Assembly: GCA_029964075.1 (NCBI GenBank)
Contig: CM057136.1
Span: forward strand, 9,114,001 to 9,178,000
Reading direction: 5' to 3'
DNA: 64,000 nt
Source: Patiria pectinifera
Lineage: Eukaryota; Echinodermata; Asteroidea; Valvatida; Asterinidae
Numbering within the stretch: the stretch's first letter is position 1; every line of letters begins with the position of its first letter. The position numbers were made by a program, and so were the translations under genes. The notes beneath the pieces are model-generated. The model did not search any database and had not been told where the DNA came from. It worked only from the letters and a program-made list of their open reading frames with translations. This document shows positions 27,562-39,000 of this stretch, piece by piece.

Positions 27562-30500
27562 ATGCCGCCAGCCATGTCAGTACCCGGGAAACGCAACCGC
27601 CAGCAACTAACGGCGACAGGCACTGCTGGCGAAAAGCATGGTCGCCTCTTCCACATTATTGATCGCACGACAAGACAACGCTTCCTCATTGACACTGGGG
27701 CAGAAGTGAGTGTTGTCCCCCCATCGCGACTTGAACGCCAGCGACCCCGACAAGATTGTCACTTGCAAGCTGCAAATCGCTCGCCCATTTCAACTTATGG
27801 AGAACGGTCACTCACGTTGGATTTAGGGCACCGGCGAACATGTAGATGGGTATTTGTCATTGCAGACGTCCACCAGCCCATCATCGGTGCGGATTTTCTA
27901 CGCCATTTCAACCTGTTGGTGGACATGCGCCATTGTCGATTGTTAGATGCCACGACCAATATCAGTGTCAATGGTGTCATGTGCAGTCAACCCTCACCTC
28001 ATCCAATGTTTACAACAGTTGACTCCCAATCGCCATACCGTGCACTACTAGCCCAGTTTCCGGACATCACGAGACCATGCTATGATGACAAGTCAGTCAA
28101 GCACAGCGTCACGCACCACATCACCACGACCGGTCCACCGGTTTCGGCTCGCCCTCGTCGCCTTCGCCCAGATAGACTGAACATTGCTCGACAGGAGTTT
28201 GACCACATGCTGCAACTTGGTATCATCAGGCCATCAAGCAGCAATTGGGCTTCACCCCTCCACATGGTCCCAAAGAAGACCCCAGGGGACTGGAGACCTT
28301 GTGGGGACTACCGAGCACTCAACGATCGCACAGTTCCAGACCGCTACCCCATACCGCACATCCACGACTTTTCGTCATCGCTGCATGGTGCCAAGGTTTT
28401 CTCCAAAGTCGATCTGGTGCGAGCCTACCACCAAATTCCGGTGGAGCCTACCAACATCCCCAAAACTGCAGTCACCACGCCCTTCGGACTGTACGAGTTT
28501 GTGCGAATGCCCTTCGGGCTCCGCAACGCCGCGCAAACTTTTCAGAGATTCATTGACAGTGTCATCCGCGGACTCGACTTCTGCTATGCATATATCGATG
28601 ATCTCCTCGTTGCTAGTGCTGATGCGGAAGAACACGAACGACATCTTCTCCAGCTCTTTAATCGCTTGTCTGACCACGGACTCGTCATCAACCCAGCGAA
28701 AAGCCAGTTTGGTGTGGAGTCCTTGGAATTCCTCGGTCACTGCGTGGATTCCCAGGGAGTCCGCCCACTTGGGGAGAAAACCCAAGCCATCCGAGAGTTC
28801 CCACGACCCATGACACAGCGCAAACTCAAGGAGTTCCTTGGGTTAGGCCAAACAAAATAAAATATTCGGTCTCTGGTCAGACCAAAGTTCCGGAATTGAC
28901 GCGGCCACGCGGCTTTTTTTTTTTTTTTGCTTTTTTTTTTTTTATTCAAGCCTTGATTGTACAGACAAGGTGGGTACTATTTTGCTTTTTTGGTGTCCTC
29001 ATGTACATTGGTGTCCTCCATAATTTGCCTTGGTGCTTTCGATCATTTGCCTTGGTGCAATTTCCCATTCCTTGGTGCTCTTTGGTAAAAAAAAATGAGG
29101 AGGTGCGGAAATAGAGGGCGCTGTTGGAGCTACCGTGGAACATTTTGAAAAAAAAAAGATTGACGCGCATGCTTAAAATCGACGCGCGCGCTGACCAGAG
29201 ACCGACTTATTTTTTTTTGGCCTTAGTGAACTTCTACCGGAGGTTCATACCACATGCAGCCGCCATCCTCCAACCGCTCACTGATCTCACGACATCCCGC
29301 GGACAGTCGAAAAGCCTGCAGTGGACTGACGCAGCTGAAGCGGCTTTTGACAACATCAAGTCAGCTCTCGCTAAGGTTGCCACCCTCGCACATCCTCAGC
29401 CCAATGCAGACTTATGTGTCATGACTGACGCCTCAGACGTCGCTGTTGGCGCTGTCCTCCAACAAAGAGTTGACAACGCTTGGCAGCCGATCGCCTTCTT
29501 CTCACGCAAACTCAAACCAGCGGAGACTCGATATAGCGCCTTTGGCCGGGAACTGTTAGCCATTTACCTGACCATACGCCACTTTCGTGCCATGTTGGAA
29601 GGACGTCACTTTTATGTCCTCACAGATCACAAGCCACTCACGTATGCATTCAAGGCATCACCAGACCGACACGCTCCACGTGAAATCCGCCAACTGGACT
29701 TCATTTCGCAATTCACCACGGACATTCGAGCAGTGAAGGGTGTTGACAATGCCCCAGCTGACGCACTGTCTCGGATCCAGCTGAATGCAGCCACCCTCCC
29801 ATCTGCCATCGATTTTGATGTCATGGCCGACATGCAACAACGTGATGATGAACTGCAGAAACTTCGTACAGCTTCGACATCACTCCATCTCACAGACATT
29901 CCACTGACTACTGGGACATTGCAGATCGTTTGTGACACTTCTACGGGCACACCGCGTCCATTTGTGCCTAGTAGTCTCCGCAGAACTGTCTTTGACTTGC
30001 TTCATTCCCTCGCACATCCTGGTATCAGAGCAACGCAACGACGCCTCACCGAACGATTCATCTGGCCAGATATCAATTGCGACATTCGCCAGTGGACACG
30101 TGAGTGCATAGCACATGTGTCAACGCCCGAAAGTGCACCGACACACCCATACTCCACTCAGTACATTCGCCACTCCTGATGCTCGATTCAGCCACGTGCA
30201 CTTGGACATAGTTGGACCCCTACCGCTATCCAATGGGTACTGCTACTTACTCACCTTTGTGGATCGCTTCACGCGATGGCCAGAGGCCATACCAATCATC
30301 GACATAACAGCTGCGACTGTCGCCAGAACTTTCGTTGATAGATGGGTTTCCCACTTAAGTACCCCATCAACGGTGACAACTGACCGAGGCCGTCAATTTG
30401 AATCGGCCCTGTTTCGCGCCCTCACCAAGCTCCTTGGCTGCAAACACATACACACTACAGCCTATCATCCAGCAGCAAACGGCATGGTCGAACGACTACA

Positions 30501-31089
30501 TCGCCAGCTCAAGGCTTCACTTAAAGCGCAAGTTGATCCCACGAAATGGACAGAAACACTCCCACTTATTCTGCTGGGAATTCGTTCTGCTGTCAAACCA
30601 GACTTGGGCCATTGTCCAGCTGAGCTCGTTTTCGGCACCACGCTAAGACTGCCAGGCCAATTTTTCGAGCCTGACAGCGCAGCCCCACTGTTGGACCCAG
30701 CAGATTATGTTGACCGGCTCAAGGCTTCCGTGAGTCAGCTCCACCCAACACTGCCCCGTCGACAGCAACAGCGAACTGTTCATATGCCAAAGGACCTGAA
30801 TACATGTACCCATGTTTTCGTGCGTTATGATGGTGTACGCAAGCCCCTCCAGCCACCCTATAACGGACCATACAGGGTTATCAGCCGCGCAGACAAACAC
30901 TTTGTCATTGACATTGCTGGTCGCACAGACACTGTATGTATTGATCGGATTAAGCCTGCTTATTTTGATGAGCATAATTCTGACACCCAAACTCTGTCTC
31001 ACTCACCTGAACCAGTGATTGCCCCATCTGTGGTGACCAGAACGCGATCAGGTCGCCATGTGCATTGGCCTAAGAAAATCAATAAATGA
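27562..31089 (+). pseudogene. Gypsy Pol (protease, RT, RNase H, integrase)
   Basis: The protease active site is [13 protein letters not shown] near 27,700. The reverse transcriptase has [13 protein letters not shown] and the catalytic YIDDLLVAS near 28,590. After the inserted MITE, RNase H starts with the DASDVAVGAVLQQ box near 29,430. The integrase has an HHCC zinc domain (30,000-30,110), DDE residues in [19 protein letters not shown] and NGMVERLHR, and a GPY-type C-terminal module ([11 protein letters not shown]). The frame shifts near 30,115 inside the zinc domain. Catalytic residues are normal; the breaks are the MITE and indels. Confidence 0.92.
28846..29222. mobile_element. Harbinger-like MITE (377 bp) inside gypsy pol
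   Basis: Terminal inverted repeats of about 32 bp start with GGCCAAA and contain TCGGTCTCTGGTCAG. The element is flanked by TTA on both sides (28843-28845 and 29223-29225), the 3-bp T-W-A duplication typical of PIF/Harbinger elements. A related copy lies at 55154-55536. No transposase gene is inside. Confidence 0.85.
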
Positions 31090-32205
31090 AGTCAAATTAT
31101 CCATGATATTTCAATTGTATAGTTCACTGAAAAGCAGAGCCAACATAAAAAATATCAAAGCGGAGTACATGTACTCCCTGTACTTTTGGTTTTTCATCAC
31201 AGAGTACGCGTAACGCTTGGGGTAACTCGTCGGATTACGCACCAATGGCGGCGATTTCTAGTCAGGATTTGGAGGGGACAGCGGCGTCGACAGACGAATC
31301 TCCGGGGGGGGGGGGGTTGCCATGTAGGCAAATTAATGGATCGAGCTTAGTGGTAGCCCGCTAGCCAAATGCGAGTAAATACAGCGGCGGGCTAGTCAAA
31401 ACACTGGTTACATTACAGTGTAATAATTCGTTTGTCTTGTTAATGACTTTTACTTTTTAGGAAGATATTTCAAGGGGGAATTAATTTAAATTATGTGGTG
31501 GTTAATGTTTGTAATGTAAAGTTTAATGTATTTTAATGTTTTGAGCACAAGAACCACAACACTTTTTATTGTATACCATTGTATATAAATGGCAATCAAT
31601 CAAATCAATCAATCAATCAATCAAAACCATTAAAGTATAGTCCCCCCGGCGAATCAAAATTATTTTAAAAGGGCATGCAACTTTCTCCTGTATCCGCGGA
31701 TTTTATCGTTTTAAAGGGAATTGCGGCATAAGATCCCTGAAAATGTCATGTTTTGGATCGATGAATACTTATCCTATTTCAAAAGTCTGGTTGAAAGGAA
31801 ACTATTTTAATGTTTTACCGTTCCAAAGAAAGAAGGGGGACGGTCGTTTACATTGCGTGGATCGGACGCGGCAGACATTTCAGCCGTGACCATTCAATGT
31901 ATGGTACTCGTTGCGCGTGTGTGGCACATAATACACACGGCACAAATATTGTTTCTCGCACGTCCGCAAAATACGATGCGCTGGTAAGACAAGTGCGGCA
32001 GAATTCAAGACTAGCACCCAACAGTCAAAATTTTGACTTTTAAAGGATGGTTATGGTGTCGATATTTTTATCCTTCTTTTAAATGCTCTGTCCAATTTTG
32101 TTGCCCAACTTGGCGCATTCGAGAACGTAATATCCCTTTCAAAAATGCTGGTCTCAGAAAAAAAACATAATCTGATACTGACGCGCATTAATTTGTTTCA
32201 TGGCA
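31090..32205. other. Region after the gypsy element; (CAAT)n run
   Basis: No gene seen. A G-run lies at 31,305-31,317. At 31,590-31,625 a CAATCAAT-type microsatellite follows a TATAAATGG stretch, which looks like the 3' end of a degraded LINE or SINE. The rest is ordinary A/T-rich DNA. Confidence 0.5.
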
Positions 32206-32615
32206 TTGCGCCGCCGGCGTAATTTGTATTCCTAGGAGGCTTAGGGCCAATGTCATGAATAATTCATGTTTATCCACGAGAACGGACAATGACATCAACA
32301 GCATTGTTGTTCGTTACTCAACTAGTTACAATACATTAAAGCATTTTAAAGAACGGTTGTCGTCGAGCTACCACACAGTAGCCTAGTGGATAGCGAGCTG
32401 AGCTATGGATACAAAGATCCCTGGTTCAATTCCACGTCGTTGCTGCTCATTTTCATCAGCTATTTTTCTTCTCCAAATTTATCACTGAAATAATTTTAAA
32501 TTAAGGGGAAAATAGAACGAAAACCTAAGTCTTGCAATGATTCAAAGGAAAAACTGAATTATTCATGACATTGCCCCTAACCCTCCTAGGAAAAAAAATT
32601 ACGCGCGCCGCCGAC
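32206..32615. mobile_element. Short TIR element containing a tRNA-like Pol III promoter
   Basis: Inverted arms of about 60 bp (CGCCGCCGGCGTAATTTGTA ... and its complement near 32,540-32,615, both with CCTAGGAGG and TCATGAATAATTCA) enclose a tRNA-like segment. An A-box match, TAGCCTAGTGG, is at 32379-32389 and a B-box match, GGTTCAATTCC, at 32423-32433. It is not a tRNA gene because no cloverleaf acceptor stem forms. It looks like a SINE head caught in, or part of, a foldback element. Confidence 0.65.
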
Positions 32616-32709
32616 TTCTGCGCCAAAACCGCTTGCGTGTAAATTTACAAAAACATGCTGTGCGTTTTGAAGAGCGTACCAGTATTGCTGCCAAAAAAAC
32701 CTCCAAAAA

Positions 32710-32906
32710 ACGACATAGTATCTCCTTTGAACGACTTAATATCTCGTTTAAACGACTTATTTATCTTTTTTAAACTACGGATTTTATCTTGTTTAAACGA
32801 CTTATTTATCTTTTTTAAACTACAGATTTTATCTCGTTTAAACGACTTATTTATCTTTTTTAAACTACGGATTTTATCTTGTTTAAACGACTTATTTATC
32901 TTATGA
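32710..32906. repeat. 45-bp minisatellite, about four units
   Basis: Unit GTTTAAACGACTTATTTATC followed by TTTTTTAAACTACGGATTTTAT. The period of 45 is a multiple of three, so an open frame of 83 codons appears; it has no gene-like features. Confidence 0.85.
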
Positions 32907-33241
32907 ATGACTTATTAAGTCTCTCTTTCGAACGAGCCTAGGCACACTATTAAAGTGAAATTCGCGCTACTAAGGTGTTTCCCATCTGCCATCTCGCATC
33001 TTGCATCTGAAGTGGATGACCTGTCCTTTGTGTCGCGAGTTGTAATATGCAAATTTGGAGCAATTATCAACCCTGTTATGCACAAGAGATTTGCATTCAT
33101 TCACGGACGCTTGAGTGAAACATGTTAATCACAATACTTGAAACACTTCGTCTGATTGAGCTACAGCGTCAATGTACAAATCAAAATCAACATACATGAT
33201 TGTGATTGTAACCCCGCCCCACCCTGATCGATATTTTCCAG

Positions 33242-33388
33242 TACCTCCGACAGATGATTTGAAGTGCTCCGAGGGAGGACCCTTTGGGATGGAAGACGGT
33301 CGCATCCCAGATGCAAGCATCACCGTGTCGTCAATGTGGAACAACCAGGCCACTCACGGACCCACCAGGGCTCGGCTTAACCTTCAAG
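33242..33388 (+). CDS. Discoidin (F5/8 type C) domain gene, exon A
   Basis: This exon encodes the start of a discoidin/F5-8C domain, an extracellular lectin-like fold that binds glycans or phospholipids. The segment GMEDGRIPDASITVSS after a Cys, then HGPTRARLNL, is the classic N-terminal pattern. An acceptor (TTTTCCAG) precedes base 33242 and a donor (CAAG|GTAACA) follows 33388; the exon is in phase with exon B (one base of a split codon). The exons with the signal peptide and the rest of the protein were not found to the left, where insertions dominate. The gene product is probably secreted or membrane-bound; its identity beyond the domain is unknown. Confidence 0.82.
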
Positions 33389-33630
33389 GTAACATTATTG
33401 TCGTGCAACAATTACATGGGATGCAGAATAAGACAACTCAAACAAAAACAATTCGTCAAAGTGACAAAAAATGCCAAACGTTTAAGACTCTCCTCGGAGG
33501 GGTGGTGCTTCAAAGTGAAGTCTGTTTTGCTCAATTGTATAACTACACATTTTGTGGTCAGGACTTTCACAAGTTTAGTTGCTCATTCCTCAATGGCTGA
33601 CTGTCATATAGAGGTGCTAAGCACAACATA

Positions 33631-34269
33631 CAGCCTGTCCCCCCCAAAAAAAAATGCTGCAAGCAGAAACGGGCTCTGTGTCCTTGGAATATTGAAAAAT
33701 GTTTCATGATGCTTATATAATGTTACACCTGGGATATTCAGCTTTCAAAATTGTATTTGTTTTATCAATTTTGCATTTGTCAAACCAAAGATATGGTCCG
33801 TTGAACACAAACATTCAAACTTGTGCCACTTTCCGTAAGCTGATGCTATAAACAGAAATTGCCAGTATTATACACAATGTATAATTGTGCAGCAATACAA
33901 TTAGTAATGAATAGGTGAAGAAACACTTTTGTTATTCATATTATAATGTTCTTTTCATTATTTGTAACGCACTCTCCAAATCATCATCATAAAAACATAT
34001 CTTCTGGAATTGCGAACCTCAATTGAAGTCGGATTTGAACAGGTGCCATGTCTTGTCATGTCATTATAGGCCTAATAATGTAGAAAGTGGCACAAATTGA
34101 TTTTTGAGTGTTTGTGTTCAACGGACTATATCTGAGTATCTCTAACTTGGCAAAAGCAAAATTGAAAGCTGAATATGGTTTAACATTATAAGCATCATGA
34201 CATATTTTTTAATATTCCAAGGACACAGAGCCCGTTTCTGCTTGCAGCATTTTTTTGAGGGACAGGTTG
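33631..34269. mobile_element. TA-flanked MITE (639 bp) in intron A
   Basis: Near-perfect inverted arms of about 190 bp begin with CAGCCTGTCCC and end with GGGACAGGTTG, with TA on each side, as in Tc1/mariner-type MITEs. The two open frames inside are artefacts of the element. Confidence 0.85.
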
Positions 34270-34519
34270 TATAAAACACATAAAGGAGGAGGGTTACCAG
34301 CAAAAAGTCTGTGCATTGCTTGTGACTATTTCCCTGCCGACTTTTGATTTGCACATAAAACGGGTCATGCGATACTTTCTCCTTATTATCCGCTTACTTT
34401 GCAAGTGTAGCCTCTCCCAGGTGTAATGCTGGTGGCAGGTTGTCAGTTTTTGCTTAGCACATACATTTGCTAAGCAGTATTTTATGCTCAGCATGTTTGA
34501 TTATCTACTTACTCTGCAG

Positions 34520-34752
34520 CCGGTTGGGCCTCAGCCTGGTGTTCTGCTGGAGATGACGCCAATCCATGGATCCAAGTCGTCTTTGGTTCCAATGTCATCA
34601 TCACTGGTGTTATCACCCAGGGGCGTGGGGATAGGAGCTACAGTAACCAATGGGACGATAACCAATGGGTGACAGAGTTCAAAGTGGCCTACAGCGACGA
34701 TGGCCAAGAATGGACTGACGTCACCGATGATGGATCAAGTACACCGATGAAG
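34520..34752 (+). CDS. Discoidin (F5/8 type C) domain gene, exon B
   Basis: This exon holds the middle of the domain: GWASAWCSAGDDANPWIQV, VITGVITQGRGD and VTEFKVAYSDDGQEW, all standard positions of the fold, including the Trp/Gln strand. The acceptor is CTGCAG before 34520 and the donor AAG|GTAGTC after 34752. The exon starts with the two bases that complete the split codon from exon A and ends in phase 0, matching exon C. Confidence 0.88.
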
Positions 34753-34764
34753 GTAGTCCAATCG

Positions 34765-34945
34765 CATTGTTCAATTTGCCCTTTCACCGATGTAATTTCA
34801 CAAACAATGTATACTCAGTGTTGTCCGAGGGTTTGTGAGATAAAATTCACAAGCTTGACTCAGTCGGTTGGGACTCAAACCCAAGACCTCCTGTTTACGG
34901 GTGCTGATTTTGGATGGAAATTAAGCTCGATCAGATTCGAACCAG
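34765..34945 (-). mobile_element. tRNA-derived SINE (minus) in intron B
   Basis: Read on the minus strand: a B-box-like GGTTTGAGTCC with preceding AGGAGGTCTTGG, then a body containing ACTGAGTATACATTGTTTGTG and a GGTGAAAGGGC tail, shared with the SINE at 52440-52620. It lies immediately left of an oppositely oriented SINE. Confidence 0.6.
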
Positions 34946-34959
34946 CCACAGACCCAGGC

Positions 34960-35110
34960 ACACATGCTGGTGGAGTGGTAAGACATTCGCACTAATAAGC
35001 ACATTGTCGTGGGTTTCAGTCCCACCCAAGTAAACATCTATCCCTCGTCGCTCTTGAATATAAAAGTAAATGAAATAAAACAAGAAAGTATACTGAGAAG
35101 GGAAAAAGGC
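34960..35110 (+). mobile_element. tRNA-derived SINE (plus) in intron B
   Basis: A-box TGGTGGAGTGG at 34968-34978 and B-box GGTTTCAGTCC at 35012-35022 in tRNA-like spacing. The body ends in an A-rich stretch near 35,110 with AGTATACTGAG. It forms a head-to-head pair with the previous SINE. Confidence 0.62.
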
Positions 35111-35370
35111 CAACTTGGGATTTGTTGTCAGATCAACTAGTGTTTTCTTCCATTTGCCAATCAACAAATGTGTTGTCTTGCCTTAGTGTTCTAAATACTT
35201 TAATTATTTTACTGATTCTACAAAGCCCTGAAATCTAAGATTATGCATGCCGTAGGACGAGGGCTCCCTCTGTCGCTCCTGCTGAGACCGTGTGACAGCA
35301 AGGGAAAACTCATCCACATGAACCTTTCAACGCTGGTTTAAAAATCGTGTTCATATTGTTTATTCCACAG

Positions 35371-35517
35371 TTCCCTGGAAACTCGGACAAAAACACCCAC
35401 GTGACCACCACTCTCCCGAAGGCTTTCCAGGCCAGGTTCCTGCGTATCCTGCCTACTCTGTGGCACAAACACTGCAGTATGCGCTTTGAGGTCCTCGGCT
35501 GCACAATTAATGAGTAA
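35371..35517 (+). CDS. Discoidin (F5/8 type C) domain gene, terminal exon C
   Basis: This exon holds the end of the domain: FPGNSDKNTHVTTTLP, then ARFLRILPTLWH and the closing MRFEVLGC, where the final Cys pairs with the first in this family. The stop follows four residues later, so the discoidin domain is at the very C-terminus of the protein. The acceptor is TTCCACAG before 35371. An AATAAA at about 35,973 could be the polyadenylation signal. Confidence 0.9.
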   Translation, partial: FPGNSDKNTHVTTTLPKAFQARFLRILPTLWHKHCSMRFEVLGCTINE

Positions 35518-38500
35518 AGTCCATCGAGGCTAGCTTGGAAAAACCTAGCTCTAGTGCTCGCTGGAAATTCGACAGATTGGATCATGGTGATGTGTATGTC
35601 ATAGATACGTGGTGCACAATTTTAAGAATGCTTTAGTCAAAACATAAAGACACATAGGATCACTTGCAGTTACCCCGAATCGTACCCAGCGATTTAACAA
35701 GAAATTCCTCGCTCAAAATGAAGATAGGACTGGTAACCAGTTCCCTGCTTGAAATGGTATCATTCGGAAGAAACAATCTTTGAAGGTGATTTTAGAAATT
35801 TGCCTACAGGCACAGCCTTGTACGTGCGTTAGCAACGGAATTGTTTTACGAGACGCCAACAAATTGTGCATTTGTTCTCAAAATGTCTAGTATCCACTGA
35901 GCTGCAAATTCAACAAGTTTAATTTGTTATGCACCCTTCTCATGATTTTGAGCGATTTTGTTGTTAAACTCAAATAAAGTGTTCAAAAGCAAAAGAGACA
36001 TTTGCACTTTAAGTGCTCCTCCAGAGCCCCCATATATGGACGTTCCGACTTGTTCCCACCTCCTACATTCTGAGTGAGGGCTATGACGGAAGGACCCGTA
36101 ACCAGTCTAACGGTTAACCTAGGTTTAAGACATAGACTTTTCCACAGTTTTGAATTGTCCAATTTTCCAGTGAGCTTTAGAGGCAGGAATTTCCCATGCT
36201 ACATTGATGCCGGCAAAATAAATCAGTTGGATTACAAAAAAATTATGAACAGAATTTAAATTTACCTTTTTTCAAGTTTTTTGCTAAGCATATTTTAGAT
36301 TCTTAGTGGTACAATCTGTAATAAAATACAAGGGCATATAATTACGTAATAACATTTTTGCATGTAGAAAAATAATGGTGAAAGGGATATTTTTGGAAAA
36401 CCAACTAGAACATGAAATTGTTTTCACTCAAAATACTTAAATGTGCACTTTTGGCCGGTTGCGCTCTTTTGGGCTCTAAAAACGCATTTCTCACGAAATA
36501 ATAATTATTGGAAAGATTGATGACCAGTAGAATTTAAACGTGCACACAATATACCTTGAACTAGAACGGCGAAGTCGCCATGGCTCGCTGTCGAAGGCGG
36601 GAAGGGAGGCTGGAGGTAGTGTTGGGGATGGGCATGATGGGGATCAGGATTCTCGTTGATGTGCCAACATGTAGGGGTCAGTTTTTAAATGCCAACATAA
36701 AATGTCAACAGATGACCTAATAAATACATGTGTATATAGGTTAGCCGCCACTGCATTATGGGGAAGTTTTCCATTGTTAGGGTAATGAGGACCCAGTTGT
36801 GGAACCTTTTTGCAGCCCCCACAGTGTCTTCGGGTCCCCGTACTTGTATTACCATGGGAAAACTCTTGTGTAGTCCCCACAATTAAATGCGGAACAAGAA
36901 TGGGTATACATGTACATGTAGACACAGCACCATCACTACATGCCCCAAACCTCACCCCATCCCCGAACCCCCCTACCCATCCCACCCTATCACCTACACA
37001 TCCCAACCCCACCCAAACTGCAATCCCTATCTCCCCCAAGTTAGCTAGAACAAAAAACTTCAACATTTTAATCTGAACGCGGGCGGCCGGACGGACATTC
37101 CAGCGGATGGACAGTTCTGGGGTAGGAGCATTGTTGTCCCATTGTCCCTATTTCTAAAGATTTCGTTGCGGGGTACCCTTTTTTCTAAAGATTTTATTTG
37201 TGGGGTACCTCGAACAAAGGACGGGTACCCCTCAAGTGGTCCCTGGTAAGGGCGGACGGACGGAAATTGGTATTACATAGGCTCGCTTCTGCTTCGCAGC
37301 TCGCCAAAAATGACGGTTTCATTTTTAAGTTGAACTTCAATGGCTTTTTTTTTTCACTGCTAGAAATACTTAAAGGAGAGGCAAAAATCGCTGACGCGCT
37401 ATGTAAACAAACGGGCGTTTTCAATTTTTTTCTGGAAATGTCAGACATTTTGCACAGGATTTTCTGGGACCCAGAAAACACTACGTTTTGACATTCTGCG
37501 GATGAAAGTGCACCTGAAACTTTGATAATAATTACTTCAAGCGTCCCAAACTATTTTACTTGTTGAAGTATGGTGAATGCAATAAGAGGGCGCTATTTGA
37601 AGTGGGTAAATTTGAGTCACTACAAAAGAGTTTACCCACTCAAAATCACTTCGTAAACCCATGGAATGAATATTATTCAGTATGCACTGCCGACAATTTT
37701 GTTCAACAGCACTATATAAAATTCCAATAAACATTGCATGAAACTTTTCAAATATTCAATATACCTTACTAAATTATCGTGGCAAATCTGGTATACACTA
37801 TTTTTCTTATTAGAAAGGAGCATTATTATATATGGATTATTACTCTTTATTAATTGTCCTTTCCCACATGGTTAAGCATGAATCTCAGTAAATGGTGGAA
37901 ATAGATAAAAACCAATTGTAACTAGAAATATTCCTTAGCAAATTATTTTTGGGTTTTTCCCCCTTCTTTTTTTTCCCTTTTTTCCCCTTTCCTTTAACTT
38001 TTGAAGTGGTTTAAGGTAGTCGACACCATTTGCAAACACTCAAACATAAAACTATCAAAATATCATGAATTATCCTACTTAATATTCAGAAAATAAAAGG
38101 TATAAAGCATCCCGTGAAATAATTTCCGCCCAGTACTCTGTCTGTTTTCAGGGAAAAAGAATAACAATCATTTCCTTGCGATGGTTAGGACCAACCATCA
38201 CACAGTCAAACATGCTTTGCGTGAGAGAAAAAAATAGAGATGCATTGTTACAGTTTTCTCAAAAGTATGACATCTACTATACACAATTTCGGCATTTTCT
38301 TATTGAGTTTTGTATTAATAACCTGCTTCAGATTTTGTATTTATTATTTCTTCAAAAGGCAAATATAAACTTTTTCTGCAAATGGTGACCATTACCTTAA
38401 AGCCAATGAAATTAATTGAATATTTAATCAGAGGCATGATGGAGAAAGTTTGGCATATCACGACACAAGCCCTTTTTTTCCACGTCTCTTTTTCTGTGCT

Positions 38501-38690
38501 AAATTTATACATGTATTCATTCAATAAAAGCACTTTAGATAGAGTGTAAACGTGCACCTGCAGTGTTGTGTTGTTTCTAGATATCATTTATTACTGTCAG
38601 TGATCTTTTAAGGTGTCTCGTGGCCTTACGTGTATCTTTCAAGTCTACATTTGTGCTGGTCCAAGAGGGCCAGCCTAGTGTGCTCCAAAG
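35518..38690. other. Gene-poor stretch downstream of the discoidin gene
   Basis: 3.2 kb without a recognisable gene. 35,518 to about 36,000 is probably the 3' UTR of the discoidin gene. 36,900-37,060 is C-rich. 37,140-37,230 has a GGGGTACC-containing short repeat. Open frames are short and without family resemblance. Confidence 0.5.
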
Positions 38691-39000
38691 CACGCACGCA
38701 CTGACTGACCGACCGGACCGGACTGACTGTCTGACCTGACCTGACCTGACCTGACCTAACCTGACTGTCCTGTCCTGACTTGACCTGATTTGATCGAACT
38801 GACCTGACCTGACCTGACATGACCTGACATGACCTGACTTGATCTGACATGACATGACATAACCTTACCCACTGACATGACTGACTGTCTCTTAAATCAA
38901 GACTTGAATAAACCCGACCCGACCCGACCTGACCCGACCTGACTGACCTGACCTGACCTGACCTGAGCTGACCTGGCCTAACTGACCTGACTGACTGTCT
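38690..39000. repeat. (CTGAC)n-type pentamer array
   Basis: Two blocks (38,690-38,880 and 38,915-39,000) of CTGAC/CCGAC/CTGAA variants. The minus-strand open frame of Gln-Val-Arg-Ser-Gly repeats is read from it. The units overlap into TGACCT, the nuclear-receptor half-site. Confidence 0.88.

Larger units (their letters stand above)
26091..31089 (+). mobile_element. Ty3/gypsy LTR retrotransposon, 5'-truncated and interrupted
   Basis: The gag, protease, reverse transcriptase, RNase H and integrase order of Ty3/gypsy elements is present on the plus strand. The 5' end of gag is missing: it starts directly at the 17-bp minisatellite. A foldback element (26148-26900) splits gag and a Harbinger-like MITE (28846-29222) splits pol. 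Several frameshifts (near 27,245, 27,500 and 30,115) make it inactive. No LTR was found on either side; a G-run at about 31,305 could be a remnant polypurine tract. Confidence 0.93.

Noticed and set aside
31090-31400. 3' LTR of the gypsy element
   Set aside because: A G-run resembles a polypurine tract, but no matching 5' repeat or TG...CA ends could be found.
32379-32433. A tRNA gene
   Set aside because: A- and B-boxes are present but the acceptor stem does not pair; it is a SINE-type promoter. The same holds for 34968-35022 and 52449-52504.
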